Notes: generated by a model not told the origin, from the sequence alone. DNA of 64,000 nt from Deltaproteobacteria bacterium (GCA_006226375.1 SBHC01000081.1:496001-560000), one strand, 5' to 3'. Positions 34,445 to 44,164 are shown, numbered from the stretch's first letter. Program-made: numbers and translations.

Positions 34445-37126
34445 ATGCGTATTTGGATCAAAATCGGCCTCGCCTTTCTTCTCATCACGCCGGCCTTTGC
34501 GATAGGTGGCGTACACATTTTGACCCAGGCTGTGGTGGGAGGGTTGGCCTGCCTTCTGGCCATCATCTGGAGCCTTCACCTACGACGACATCCTGAGCGC
34601 CATCGCACCCTCTACCTTGGCCCTTGGTTTTGGCTTTTCGCCGCAGCCATCGTTGTCACAGCGCTGCAGTTGGTCCCCCTTCCTCTGTCATGGCTTGCTT
34701 CTCTTTCGCCAGAAACACACAAGATCCTGACCAACATGTTAGCCGGTGTTGGCCTTGCCTCTCCTTCCACGAGCATGCCGCTTAGCCTGGCTCCACCGGA
34801 GACAAGCGCCAAGTTGATGCGCGACCTTGGCTCTCTGGTTGTCTTTACGGTTGCCTTGCAGTGGGCCCACCAACGTTCGCGAGTTCTTTGGTTGATGAAG
34901 GTCGCAGTCCTCGCAGCGGCCGCGATGGCAGGCTTAATTGTGGTCCAGGCCATTCTCGGGATCAAAGCCCCTCTTTGGGGCCTGTATCATCCCCGCGGCA
35001 CAACATTCGCCAACCCCATTTCCATGTCGCCGTTTGTTAACCCCAATCACATGGGCGCGTACTTCCTGTTTCACGGCCTCCTTACCTTGCCCCTGCTCAT
35101 AAAAGCGGAGGAACGCAGAGAACGTTGGATGTGGTCTGCGATCCTATTGGGTCTCTCTGTGTTGGTCGTGCTCAGCTTATCACGAGGCGCGGTTCTCGCT
35201 TACACCGTTGGACTGGTGTCATTTTCTGCGTTGTTTTGGCGACAGGCTCGAACCCAACGCAGCGACGAGACCTCGGATGAAAGCGACGAAGGGGAATCCT
35301 CTCGCCGTCGCAGTCGTCGTTCGCATCGGTTAAGCCGTCGACAGCGCTCCAACCTCATGATGGTTGGAATTGCAGCGTTCGTTGCCGTTGGTTTGACGGC
35401 AGCATTCAGCCTCACCAACCTGCGAAAAGAATGGTCTCGCACCTCGCTCAACTTAAAGCAGGACAAGATTGGCTTTATCCTTCGTCACTCCAAGCCGTTT
35501 CTCCGGGATTATCCATTGTGGGGGGTCGGTCGAGGCGCCATGCCTATGGCTTGGAGTCGATACTCCAAAGGAAGCGACCTGAAGCGTGGCCAGATCATGG
35601 TCACACATATCGAGTCCAACCTCTTCCAACCCATGATTGATTGGGGCATTCCTCTTGGAGCAGCCTTTCTACTTGTGGGTCTGGTTCTCCTTGGACTGCT
35701 CGTCATTCGAAGCAAAGGGTTCTTGGAACACAGCCTGCTCATCGCGCTGTTGGCGCTGTTGTTCCAGAACGTTGGGGACTTCAACCTGGAATTTTTTGGC
35801 ACAGGCTTCCCCTTCCTCATCCTCCTTGCAGCGTTGTTGCGACTTCAACAAGGCCGGCATCAAGGGACCGTCGTCCGCCTCCCCTGGCTGACAGCCACCA
35901 TGGGAGTCCTGGTGATCGCAGCGATCGTTGTCCTCACTCCGTACGCCAACCGCCACCAATTTTACAAACTTCCTCAACGATGGAAAGCGTTGGAAAAGCA
36001 GCCCCGCAAGGCCTTCCGCAAGAGCCTTCGCTCGCTGGTTCGAAACCATCCTTCTGACTACATGTTGGCGATTTATATGGCCCGCCGTCACAGCTTCCAA
36101 AAACCCTGGCGACCCCTTCTTGCTTTGCAATGGCTCAAGAGAGGAAGCTTTCTGAACCCACTGGCTCCAGAGTTTAAGATGTTACGGGCGTACAACCTTG
36201 CACGTTTGCAGCTGGGAAGCCAGGCCATCCAAGAGTTGGAGAAAGCCATCCGTTTGCGCTCCAACCTTGTTCATCCGGCCATCGCTTTGCTCCGACAATT
36301 CAAGCTTGTGCCCCTGGCATTGCAACAAAGCAAAGAGCACGCTCTGGTCCAAACCATACTGGCCCGACAGTCTGGCATGTCACCACGCCCCAAGGGTTAC
36401 GAAACATCTTTGCGGCGAAGCTTGAAACGTTTCCCCAAGGACCTTCTGCTCCACAAGCTCCTGGCCTACCGCTTGTTAGAAAGATGGAGGCATGCCCTCA
36501 AGAAAGCTCGCCAACTGATCAAGCAACAGGAAGGAGACAAAGAGCAGGCCATGCTTAAAGCCGTCGAGTTGCATGAGATGTTGACCCAAGTGATGAAGAG
36601 CTTCCCCTCTACACCCCAGGCGAAACATCTTCGCACCTTGCTTCAGGCCCATCTCGCCGAAGAACAAGGGGACAAAACAACCGCAGAGAAGCATTACCGT
36701 GCCTTGTTTACGGAACAACAAGGCAACCATTGGGCAGCGTTCGTTTCCTTGTTTAACTTGCTACTCCAACGCAAAGCCTACGAAGACGCTCGGGGCATCT
36801 TGCGTCAAGCCCAGCAATGGTACCGCCGAGGCTCAGTCCAGGCGCACGCTCACATGATGTATTTGGAAGGTCGATTGTTTCAGGCACAGGGCCGACTGCG
36901 TTACGCGTTGCGCCGCTTTGAAAGTGCATGGAACTTACAAGGCAAGAACAAATACCAGGAAGCCCAAGCCCAGGCTTGTTGGGCTATGGGTCAAACCAAG
37001 TGCACCCTGCGCATCTATCGGACGCTCTACCAAAGCACAAAGAAGAAGTACTTTCTGCAAAGGCTGCGGTATTACGAGACCCAACAAAAAGAGCAGCAAC
37101 GCACACAAAAGATCTTCCAACCCTAA
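34445..37126 (+). CDS. O-antigen ligase (Wzy_C/WaaL)-like membrane protein with TPR tail
   Basis: An 893-aa polytopic inner-membrane protein. The first 480 residues hold about ten to twelve hydrophobic segments. The periplasmic region includes RGTTFANPISM and NPNHMGAYF, typical of the O-antigen ligase/polymerase family, followed by LSLSRGAVLAY and a basic Arg/Ser cytosolic loop. The C-terminal 400 residues are hydrophilic, helical and TPR-like. Proteins of this layout ligate or polymerise surface polysaccharide or glycosylate protein. The GTG at 34436 is an alternative start three codons upstream; neither start has a good ribosome binding site. No glycosyltransferase cluster is nearby, so the glycan substrate cannot be guessed. 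Confidence 0.8.
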   Translation: MRIWIKIGLAFLLITPAFAIGGVHILTQAVVGGLACLLAIIWSLHLRRHPERHRTLYLGPWFWLFAAAIVVTALQLVPLPLSWLASLSPETHKILTNMLAGVGLASPSTSMPLSLAPPETSAKLMRDLGSLVVFTVALQWAHQRSRVLWLMKVAVLAAAAMAGLIVVQAILGIKAPLWGLYHPRGTTFANPISMSPFVNPNHMGAYFLFHGLLTLPLLIKAEERRERWMWSAILLGLSVLVVLSLSRGAVLAYTVGLVSFSALFWRQARTQRSDETSDESDEGESSRRRSRRSHRLSRRQRSNLMMVGIAAFVAVGLTAAFSLTNLRKEWSRTSLNLKQDKIGFILRHSKPFLRDYPLWGVGRGAMPMAWSRYSKGSDLKRGQIMVTHIESNLFQPMIDWGIPLGAAFLLVGLVLLGLLVIRSKGFLEHSLLIALLALLFQNVGDFNLEFFGTGFPFLILLAALLRLQQGRHQGTVVRLPWLTATMGVLVIAAIVVLTPYANRHQFYKLPQRWKALEKQPRKAFRKSLRSLVRNHPSDYMLAIYMARRHSFQKPWRPLLALQWLKRGSFLNPLAPEFKMLRAYNLARLQLGSQAIQELEKAIRLRSNLVHPAIALLRQFKLVPLALQQSKEHALVQTILARQSGMSPRPKGYETSLRRSLKRFPKDLLLHKLLAYRLLERWRHALKKARQLIKQQEGDKEQAMLKAVELHEMLTQVMKSFPSTPQAKHLRTLLQAHLAEEQGDKTTAEKHYRALFTEQQGNHWAAFVSLFNLLLQRKAYEDARGILRQAQQWYRRGSVQAHAHMMYLEGRLFQAQGRLRYALRRFESAWNLQGKNKYQEAQAQACWAMGQTKCTLRIYRTLYQSTKKKYFLQRLRYYETQQKEQQRTQKIFQP

Positions 37127-37145
37127 GAGAAACCCAAGCCTCGTT

Positions 37146-37340
37146 TAGAGCGCATTTCAACTTAATTGGCCGGCCGACCGGGCTGGCGTACCAGAGGGTC
37201 AGATGTGCAGCGCGGTCGAGGAAACAAGCCTGAGCAGCAAAGGCGGGGCTGTGTCCCGTTGAGCAGCACAAGGTGAAGATGACGATGACCCCGCTAGCAG
37301 ATGCCCCTCGCAGGGGTCAAGAAAGTTGAAATGTGCTCTA
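37146..37340. mobile_element. MITE-like element, 18-bp inverted repeats including TA ends
   Basis: TAGAGCGCATTTCAACTT (37146-37163) and the reverse complement of 37323-37340 match at 17 of 18 positions. Taken as a TA target duplication plus a 16-bp terminal inverted repeat, the element is 191 bp (37148-37338) with no coding capacity, the form of a non-autonomous Tc1/mariner-IS630-type element. The interior has small hairpins (GGCCGGCC; CCCCT-CGC-AGGGG). The right TA plus the first G of the repeat form the TAG stop of the neighbouring minus-strand gene. No second copy was found in the window, so the mobile origin is an inference. Confidence 0.55.
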
Positions 37341-40300
37341 GGGCTTACAGGTTCCACCTTTGCAGGTGTGAGTGGGTCCAGATCGACTGCAGAGGTTACC
37401 GTATGCAGTTGGAGTACATCCACAGAAGAGGTCGTCTGTCTTTGGGTCTGTGCAATGATTTCCACGGCAACAGGTTTGCCCTGCTTTGCAACACGACGTA
37501 CCACACTTGGTTTCATTGGAGTTGCAGGTTGTGTTCGATGTCGTGCATGCACCGTTGACACAGACCTCACCAGAGCGGCAGTAGTTCGGACACTTACCGC
37601 AGTTGGAGGGGTCTTGCTGAACGTTGATGCACCAGAAGGTACAGAACAGATAACCGGTTGGACACTGCTGACAGGTGCCTGCGTTGCAGTACTTTCCAGT
37701 CGTCGAGCAGTCTGTCCCTGCGCTGTTTGCCGTGCAGCCGCAACGGGCTCGATCGTTGTTGGCATCCACACAAACGTTCCCTTGGCAGCAGACCTTTCCG
37801 GCCCCACAACAGACTCCTCCACAAAGAGTCTCACCTTGTGCACATGAGACCTGACACGTACCTGCGACACAGGCCTGACCTGAAGGACAAGCGTTGCCGC
37901 AAGTACCACAGTTGCTCTTGTCGGTCTGGGTATCAACACAGTTTTGGCCACACTGCGTTTGTCCAGAAGGACAGCCCGCACACGAGCCGCTGCTGCAAGT
38001 TTTTCCAGTTGCCGAACAATCAACACCGGCGCTGTTCGCAGAGCATCCGCAATACTTGGCGCTGGTGTTCGGGTTGGCACAGACGTTACCCTGGCAGCAA
38101 ATCTCTCCCGCGGCGCAGCAGTTGGTACCACACTTAACGCCAGGACAGGTCGTGACACACGCACCGCCGGAGCACGTTTCTCCATTGGCAGTGCAGTCTT
38201 TGCCCGAATTGGCGGTTGAGCAACCACACATCTTTGAGTCTGTGTTCGGGTCCGTACAAACGTTGCCTTGGCAACACGTTTGCCCCGTACCGCAACAGAC
38301 GCTGCCACAAGCCTGTTGCCCTGCAGGACAGAGCAGCTTGCAAGAGCCTGACTGGCAGAACTTACGCTGGTTGGTGCAGTTTTCACCTTTGCTAGTGGTG
38401 CTACAGCCACAGTAGTCCTGGCTGGAGTTTGGATTGGCACAGACGTTACCCAAGCAACAGATCTGCCCAACAGAGCAGCAATTGCTTCCACAAACTTGCT
38501 GACCTTGAGGACAAACCAGAACGCAGACCCCTGCCTTGCATGACTCACCCGAGCCACAATTCCGGTTGCATGTTCCACAGTTAAGGCTGTCGGTTTGGGT
38601 GTCCACGCACTTGTTGTTGCACTTCGTTTGGCCTTGTGGACAAGTCACTTGGCACACACCACCCACACAGACTTCACCGGTGCTACAGGCTTTTCCACAG
38701 GCGTTGCAGTTGGCCCGGTCGTTCTGGGTGTCCACACACTTGTTGTTGCACTTCACGAGAGGTGGTGAGCATTGAAGAACGCAAGCGGAGTTTTCACAGA
38801 TCTCGCCGGTGTTGCAGACTTTTCCGCAGCCGCTGCAGTGCAGTCGGTCGGTTTGGGTGTCCACACACTTGTTGTTGCACTTCGTTTGGCCTTGTGGACA
38901 GGTCACCTGACAGACGCTGTTCACACAGACCTCACCTGAGCTACAGGCTTTGCCACAGGCGCTGCAGTTGAGCCGGTCTTCTTTGGTGTCTACACACTTG
39001 TTGTTGCATTTGGTTTGGCCGGGCAAACACTCAATCCCACATGTCCCTCCGGCGCACACTTCACCCGAGCCGCATGCCTTGCTACAAGCGCCACAGTGGG
39101 CCCGGTCGGTGTTGGTGTCCACGCAAGTGTTGCCACACTTGGTTTGTCCAGGAAGACACTCAATTCCACATGTCCCTCCGGCGCAAACCTCACCGGTGCC
39201 GCAGGCTTTGCTGCAAGCGCCGCAGTTGGCTCGGTCAATGTTGGTGTCTACGCACTTGTTGTTGCACTTCGTTTGGCCGGGAAGACATTCGATACCACAC
39301 TGTCCACCGGCGCACACTTCACCCGAGCCACATGCCTTGCTGCAAGCGCCACAGTTGGCTCGATCGGTGTTGGTGTCCACGCAGGTGTTGCCACATTTGG
39401 TTTGACCGGGAAGACATGTAATCGCACATTGTCCACCGGCGCACACTTCTCCTGAGCCGCAAGCCTTGCTGCACGCGCCACAGTGGAGGCGATCGGTTTG
39501 TAGGTCAAAGCACAGCTTGTCGTTCCCTACCAGGCACTCGGTCTGACCAGGGCGGCAAATCGTGGTGGTGCATTGACCGTTCTCACAAGCCTGCCCTTGG
39601 GGACACAGCGCGCCTTCGTCCAGGTCGTCGTTCCGTCCATCGCAGTCGTCGTCAAACCCATTGCACTTTTCTTTTTCAGGGAGACGTTGCCCTTCACAAG
39701 CGGTCCAGGTTCCGTTTGTACAGACCCGAGTGCCCGCCTTGCAAATGCCCTTGGATCTCTCGATGTTGACGAGATCTTCTTTCTTTCCTTCGTAGCATTC
39801 GAGGGTCAGAGGAACAGGCTTGCCTTGGGCGTCAAGCTTGGGAGCGCCCGTAGAGGGGTCACGCATGTTGTCCACTTGACCGTCACAGTCGTCGTCTTTT
39901 CCGTTGCACACTTCAGGAGCACACAGCACACAGCTGTTGCCGTTCTCATCCTTCTTCAGTTTGGCATCAACGTCGGGAAGGTTCGGTGCTTTGGCGTACA
40001 ACTTCATGTAGAAGCGGCAGTCATTTCGGTTCTTTTCAAAGCAAGAATATTGGGGAGAATCGGCGACCCGACAGATCTCTTTGAGGGTGTCGAGCCCAAT
40101 ACGAACCTTTCGCTCCTCTGCAGTGAGACTGTCACGAGCGGTATCGCTGGTGGATTGAATCTTCGCCACATCCAACCCTTCGGTCGACACAACAATGGAA
40201 GACTGCACAACATACAAGGAGAAATGAAACCCAGTCAGGTCACCGCCGGATGGGATGCGCAGAACAGGGGTCGCTTTCCCTTCCACAGGCTCCAAACTGA

Positions 40301-40673
40301 CCATGGAGCCATCTTTGGTGAGCTTCACCATCGTGACATAGCTTTTGCCTGTATCACGCTCGGTGGTGCGCCCATCCCAAAGGGACACAAGGCAACCCCA
40401 CTCCTCACCCTTCTCGAACAAGTTCACAAAGGGCTGATCGGTGTTACCTGTTCGGATATCCGTAACCACGTAGTCTTTGTTGTCTTTGAGCTGTGTGAGG
40501 ACGTTGCAGGTCGCTCCTGTTTCAGGAGGAGAGAGTTCCAGGACATCGCCGGGGAAACGGCTGCAAGCAAACATTTGTAGCAGCAGCAGGACAAGACAAC
40601 TACGGAAAAACCAACGTCCCCAAGGACGGCTTCCGTTACGGGCTAGGGTCTGATCTTGAATCCCAACAATCAT
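37338..40673 (-). CDS. Cys-repeat lipoprotein with MopE-type metal-binding motifs (1111 aa)
   Basis: Predicted surface lipoprotein. The ATG at 40673 has GAGGAAAAGC upstream; the frame extends to a GTG at 40706. The signal peptide ends FAC (C37). Residues of about 38-250 form an unrecognised Cys-poor domain. Two Asp-rich CNG.DDDCDG motifs (near 258-272 and 340-352) match the putative metal-binding MopE family, which binds copper in some members and probably calcium in others. Then come ten 43-aa Cys repeats of the CGACSKAC class, several almost identical, and five longer units with CC..G..CCQGNVC, which alternate with the former near the C-terminus. The gene is outside the five-gene operon but shares its repeat class and may act with it. 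Its TAG stop lies inside the right end of the MITE-like element. Confidence 0.85.
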   Translation of the reverse strand: MIVGIQDQTLARNGSRPWGRWFFRSCLVLLLLQMFACSRFPGDVLELSPPETGATCNVLTQLKDNKDYVVTDIRTGNTDQPFVNLFEKGEEWGCLVSLWDGRTTERDTGKSYVTMVKLTKDGSMVSLEPVEGKATPVLRIPSGGDLTGFHFSLYVVQSSIVVSTEGLDVAKIQSTSDTARDSLTAEERKVRIGLDTLKEICRVADSPQYSCFEKNRNDCRFYMKLYAKAPNLPDVDAKLKKDENGNSCVLCAPEVCNGKDDDCDGQVDNMRDPSTGAPKLDAQGKPVPLTLECYEGKKEDLVNIERSKGICKAGTRVCTNGTWTACEGQRLPEKEKCNGFDDDCDGRNDDLDEGALCPQGQACENGQCTTTICRPGQTECLVGNDKLCFDLQTDRLHCGACSKACGSGEVCAGGQCAITCLPGQTKCGNTCVDTNTDRANCGACSKACGSGEVCAGGQCGIECLPGQTKCNNKCVDTNIDRANCGACSKACGTGEVCAGGTCGIECLPGQTKCGNTCVDTNTDRAHCGACSKACGSGEVCAGGTCGIECLPGQTKCNNKCVDTKEDRLNCSACGKACSSGEVCVNSVCQVTCPQGQTKCNNKCVDTQTDRLHCSGCGKVCNTGEICENSACVLQCSPPLVKCNNKCVDTQNDRANCNACGKACSTGEVCVGGVCQVTCPQGQTKCNNKCVDTQTDSLNCGTCNRNCGSGESCKAGVCVLVCPQGQQVCGSNCCSVGQICCLGNVCANPNSSQDYCGCSTTSKGENCTNQRKFCQSGSCKLLCPAGQQACGSVCCGTGQTCCQGNVCTDPNTDSKMCGCSTANSGKDCTANGETCSGGACVTTCPGVKCGTNCCAAGEICCQGNVCANPNTSAKYCGCSANSAGVDCSATGKTCSSGSCAGCPSGQTQCGQNCVDTQTDKSNCGTCGNACPSGQACVAGTCQVSCAQGETLCGGVCCGAGKVCCQGNVCVDANNDRARCGCTANSAGTDCSTTGKYCNAGTCQQCPTGYLFCTFWCINVQQDPSNCGKCPNYCRSGEVCVNGACTTSNTTCNSNETKCGTSCCKAGQTCCRGNHCTDPKTDDLFCGCTPTAYGNLCSRSGPTHTCKGGTCKP

Positions 40674-40766
40674 GCTTTTCCTCAATACAAAAACGTCCCA
40701 ACACACAGGGCGACGAGTACACTTTGTTTCTTTTCAACGCGAACTTGCGCCTCTAAGAAGTACTCA

Positions 40767-40795
40767 ATTATACACACCAAGTCAAAAGCCTCCAA
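40767..40795 (-). promoter_or_regulatory. Candidate sigma70 promoter for the MopE/Cys-repeat gene
   Basis: On the minus strand TTGGAG (40790-40795), a 17-bp spacer and a perfect TATAAT (40767-40772). Transcription would start near 40760, about 87 nt before the ATG at 40673. Confidence 0.6.
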
Positions 40796-40951
40796 GACTT
40801 CTTCTGAAGAAAGCGAAAGCATTTCACCCATAGACCGAGAGCGGACAAGAGAGTATACTTTCCTGCACTTGCCTGCTCTCCTTTTCCCGACGACAAACGA
40901 CTTGTGATAGGAGTCCCCCTTTCACCCCATCGATTGTGAGGCATTGACCCC

Positions 40952-41383
40952 ATGGAAGCAAGCGTTCTCTTCAAGATAGCCAACTCCATCGCATTGGTCG
41001 GTTGGATCCTCATGGCAGTAGCCCCTCGCTCAAAACTCACAGACAAAGTCGTCCACGAAGGATGGCTTCCTCTCGGCTTTGCCCTTCTCTATTCGATTCT
41101 CTTTGTCACCAGTTTTGGTACAGGTCAGGGTAACTTTTCTAGCCTCGCGGGTGTAAAATCGCTGTTCTCTCACGACTGGATCGTGCTGCTGGGCTGGGTC
41201 CATTACCTGTGCTTTGACATGTTGGTGGGAAGTTGGAGCCTGCGCGACTCCTGGAAGCGCAAGATTCATCATGGGTTCATGGTGCCCATCTTGTTCGCCA
41301 CCTTAATGCTAGGGCCTTTCGGCTACTTGTTGTACCGCGGATTTGCGGCGTTCTTTCCCCTACAAACTGAGCCAAACACATGA
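40952..41383 (+). CDS. ABA4-like (DUF4281) membrane protein
   Basis: A 143-aa integral membrane protein with about four hydrophobic helices. The segment LLGWVHYLCFDMLVGSW followed by a basic loop and a final helix is characteristic of the ABA4/DUF4281 family, first known from plant neoxanthin synthesis; bacterial members are mostly uncharacterised. The stop codon overlaps the start of the kinase gene as ATGA, implying translational coupling, so a link to kinase signalling at the membrane is plausible but unproven. Confidence 0.75.
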   Translation: MEASVLFKIANSIALVGWILMAVAPRSKLTDKVVHEGWLPLGFALLYSILFVTSFGTGQGNFSSLAGVKSLFSHDWIVLLGWVHYLCFDMLVGSWSLRDSWKRKIHHGFMVPILFATLMLGPFGYLLYRGFAAFFPLQTEPNT

Positions 41384-42759
41384 CCCAACAACCTCCTCAC
41401 GATCCAGACAAAGCAGGACAAGCACCGGCGAAGCCCAAAGGCGGACTGCAAGGTGGACCTCTGCCCACGTCAGCCAATCCAGAGAAGGAACGTGCCGCAT
41501 TGCTTCACGACTACCACACCAGCGAGCCTCGGTATCGTGTGTTGGAGCAGATCGGCCAAGGTGGATTTGGGGAAGTCATGAGCTGCTTTGACCGCTTCGC
41601 TCACCGCCTCGTCGCCCGGAAAAGCTTAAAAGACAAACACCGAGACAACACCGCCCAACTTCGGGCCTTAATCAACGAGTCTCGGCTTGTAAGTTACCTG
41701 GAGCACCCCGGCATCGTGCCGCTGTACGACGTTCTCGTCGACAGCGAAGGCAAGTTTGCCTACACCATGAAACACATCGAGGGAGAGCCTCTCTCCGAGT
41801 GGTTGAAGCAGCACGCCCTGCGCCGACAGCCGTTCCCAACCTCATGGTGCATGCGAATCTTCACAAAGCTCAGTGAAACCCTCTCCTACGCCCATGACCG
41901 CGGCGTGCTTCACCTCGACATTAAGCCAGCCAACGTCATGCTGGGGACCTATGGAGAAGTCTTGATTCTCGATTGGGGGAGCGCACGGCTGTACCAACCG
42001 GAGCGGTACGAAAACCATCTGCGAACAATCTCCCAGCGGGATGAGATACAACCGATCGTTAATCTGGATGACAGGCTCGTTGGAACCCCCCCGTACCTCT
42101 CTCCTGAACAAGTCCAAGGGTTCAAAGACAAACTCACCCCTGCCACTGACGTGTTTTGTGCAGGCGTCCTCTTGTACCAAATGCTGAGCGGTGCCAGCCC
42201 CTACTCCACGAGGTCTGTGCAAGAGTTTGTCGATGAAGTTCTCCACAAAGATCCGGTACCTATCCACGAGCGTCGCGCCGATGTACCGGTTCGTTTGTCA
42301 CGCATTGGGATGAAGATGTTGGCCCGCGATCCCAAAGAGCGTTACAGCAACTTCCGCGAAGTCCTTCAGGAACTTCAAGACTTTAACTCGCAGGGAAGTG
42401 GCTTTGAGGTTCGAACGTACGACGCCGGAGAGATCATCTTTCACGAAGGTGAAGAAGGCGACCACGCCTTCCAGATCATCGACGGTCAGGTCGAGATCAT
42501 CACGACTGTGGAAGGCGAGACCAAAGTCCTGGCCCAACAAGGACGAGGCGACATCATCGGTGAACTTGCTGTGTTCACCAAACGCCCACGGACCGCGACA
42601 GTCCGAGCGCTGACCCCGACCACAGTCCAGCTTCTCACAGCAGACAACATCAACAAGGAGTTGGAGAAGCTGCATCCCTGGGTCGGCGACATGATCTTCA
42701 AGCTGTCCAAGAAGTTCATCGATCTCAACCAACAACTGGCCAAACCTGAGCCACGTTAG
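41380..42759 (+). CDS. Ser/Thr protein kinase with C-terminal cyclic-nucleotide-binding domain
   Basis: A 459-aa soluble kinase. Kinase domain at about 52-335: glycine loop IGQGGFGEV, Lys81, Glu100, catalytic HLDIKPAN (D180, K182, N185), DWG at 198-200 in place of DFG, and GTPPYLSPEQV as activation/P+1 segment. Leu in place of the Arg of HRD suggests activation-loop phosphorylation is not the main switch. A cAMP/cGMP-binding-type domain (about 345-425) has a GELAVFTKRPRTATV phosphate-binding cassette with R404, so nucleotide binding looks intact. No transmembrane helix. The arrangement is like a kinase and its regulatory domain in one chain, in reverse order to eukaryotic PKG. It is coupled to the ABA4-like gene by a four-base overlap. 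Confidence 0.9.
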   Translation: MTQQPPHDPDKAGQAPAKPKGGLQGGPLPTSANPEKERAALLHDYHTSEPRYRVLEQIGQGGFGEVMSCFDRFAHRLVARKSLKDKHRDNTAQLRALINESRLVSYLEHPGIVPLYDVLVDSEGKFAYTMKHIEGEPLSEWLKQHALRRQPFPTSWCMRIFTKLSETLSYAHDRGVLHLDIKPANVMLGTYGEVLILDWGSARLYQPERYENHLRTISQRDEIQPIVNLDDRLVGTPPYLSPEQVQGFKDKLTPATDVFCAGVLLYQMLSGASPYSTRSVQEFVDEVLHKDPVPIHERRADVPVRLSRIGMKMLARDPKERYSNFREVLQELQDFNSQGSGFEVRTYDAGEIIFHEGEEGDHAFQIIDGQVEIITTVEGETKVLAQQGRGDIIGELAVFTKRPRTATVRALTPTTVQLLTADNINKELEKLHPWVGDMIFKLSKKFIDLNQQLAKPEPR

Positions 42760-42855
42760 AGGCACAATTCGTTTTTGTGGTGGATTGCATAACAGGAATG
42801 TGATGGGAAGAGAGAAGGGGAAGGCGGCCGGCTAGCTCCTCTTGGAGCCAACGCT

Positions 42856-43935
42856 TTATCGCTTCTTGGGCTTGGGGATGTAGGAGAAGGGCAACTTGGT
42901 TTTGATCTTCCCTTCCTGACAAGCTTTTTGCAAACCCGTGTTGCAAGCGATCTCCAGGTACTTCTTGGCGAGCTTGGCCGACTTCGCGATGCCCTGCCCT
43001 TTGAGGTACATGATTCCCGCTTTGTAACAGCTGGATTGCGAGCTGAGGTTGCAGGCCAACTCATGGTATTTGACAGCCGTGGCAGGGCTCTTCTTCACGC
43101 CTTTGCCGTTCTCGTAAATGGAAGCCAGCTCCAGACAAGCCAGACGAGAGTTGTTCTTCTTGCACTGCTTATCCAGGCCAGCAAGACCCTTCTTCGATGA
43201 CTTGCCGCCCATCTCCAGGATTTGTTTGGATGCGCAAGCGTCACCGTAACCTTTGCTGCAAGCGAACCGCAGAAGCTTCAGAGCCAACTTGTTGTTTTTC
43301 TTGGTTCCAACACCGTCTTTGTACATCATGCCAGCGCGCATGCAAGCGACAACAGACTTGGCTTTGCAGCCAGCGTTGTAGAGGGCCAGCGCCTTCTCAT
43401 CGCTCTTGTCTTCGATTCTGTGGTCTGCCATCATCATGCCCGCTTGCAGACATCCGTCAGCGTGGCCCTTTTTGCAAGCCATACGGAAGTGAATCATGGC
43501 CAGCGGCGGATTGGTGCCAACGTGCTTTCCAGTTTGGAAGAAAAATCCAACGGTAAAGCATCGCTCATGACCGGGCTTCTCGTAGCAGATCTTCCAGGCG
43601 TTGCAAAACTCTTTGCTTTTGGAAGGACAAGGGTTCTTGTTTTCCTTCTTCTTCGCCTTCTTTGCGACCTTCTTGCCCTTCTTGGACGCCTTCTTACCTT
43701 TTTTGGCGTCCTTTTTGGCCACTTTGACATCCGCCTTCTTCGCGGGAGCTTTGGACTCTCTCTTGGCAGGAGCTTTGGCTGCTTTTTTGGCCTCTTTTTT
43801 GGAGGGTTGTGCTTTCTTCGCTTCGCGTTTCGCAGGAGCTTTGTCGTTGGAAGCCGCCCAGGTCAGGGAGGCCAGCGACAGAACGCTAACAGCAACAGTC
43901 ACGCGGGTCATCCATTTCAACCCATTCAGCATCAT
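42856..43935 (-). CDS. Secreted Sel1-repeat protein with Lys/Ala-rich linker
   Basis: A 359-aa exported protein. The ATG at 43935 (or the next codon) follows AAAGGAGAATGG; the frame is open to an ATG at 43983. A signal peptide (cleavage after about TWA) precedes an 80-residue region of APAKRE/AKKA/KKGKK repeats like a histone H1 tail, then a small Cys-paired module (CPSKSKEFCNAWKIC), then about five Sel1-like units of 36-40 aa with a conserved AC or SC pair, such as AC..G...AC and SSCYKAGIMYLKG. Sel1 repeats mediate protein contacts, here probably in the periplasm with disulfides. Binding of the basic linker to an acidic polymer or cell-wall glycan is an inference. Confidence 0.8.
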   Translation of the reverse strand: MMLNGLKWMTRVTVAVSVLSLASLTWAASNDKAPAKREAKKAQPSKKEAKKAAKAPAKRESKAPAKKADVKVAKKDAKKGKKASKKGKKVAKKAKKKENKNPCPSKSKEFCNAWKICYEKPGHERCFTVGFFFQTGKHVGTNPPLAMIHFRMACKKGHADGCLQAGMMMADHRIEDKSDEKALALYNAGCKAKSVVACMRAGMMYKDGVGTKKNNKLALKLLRFACSKGYGDACASKQILEMGGKSSKKGLAGLDKQCKKNNSRLACLELASIYENGKGVKKSPATAVKYHELACNLSSQSSCYKAGIMYLKGQGIAKSAKLAKKYLEIACNTGLQKACQEGKIKTKLPFSYIPKPKKR

Positions 43936-44164
43936 CCATTCTCCTTTGTCCGTAGAGTATTGCGTCTGGCGCAAGGGGTTCATCGAACGTTCTCATCGAG
44001 GAAGCGTCATTCCAAACCGCTCAAGTTCGAGCACGTTCTTCTTTCCGACTCCCTAACCTTGTGGGAAACGGGTGTGGTACTCGGAGGAACCACGACCAAC
44101 AAAGTACAATCTCTCGAAGGGGAACACAAGAGAGAAAACAAACACCCCAAACCACTCGCGTCCC

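Noticed and set aside
37199-38578. 459-aa minus-strand open frame overlapping the MopE/Cys-repeat gene
   Set aside because: It overlaps the real gene in another frame and gives low-complexity Arg/Ala/Ser/Val protein; it is a shadow of the repeats.
44007-44164. Possible small gene between the Sel1-repeat and VWA genes
   Set aside because: Open frames here overlap the 3' end of the VWA gene or lack ribosome binding sites; treated as spacer.
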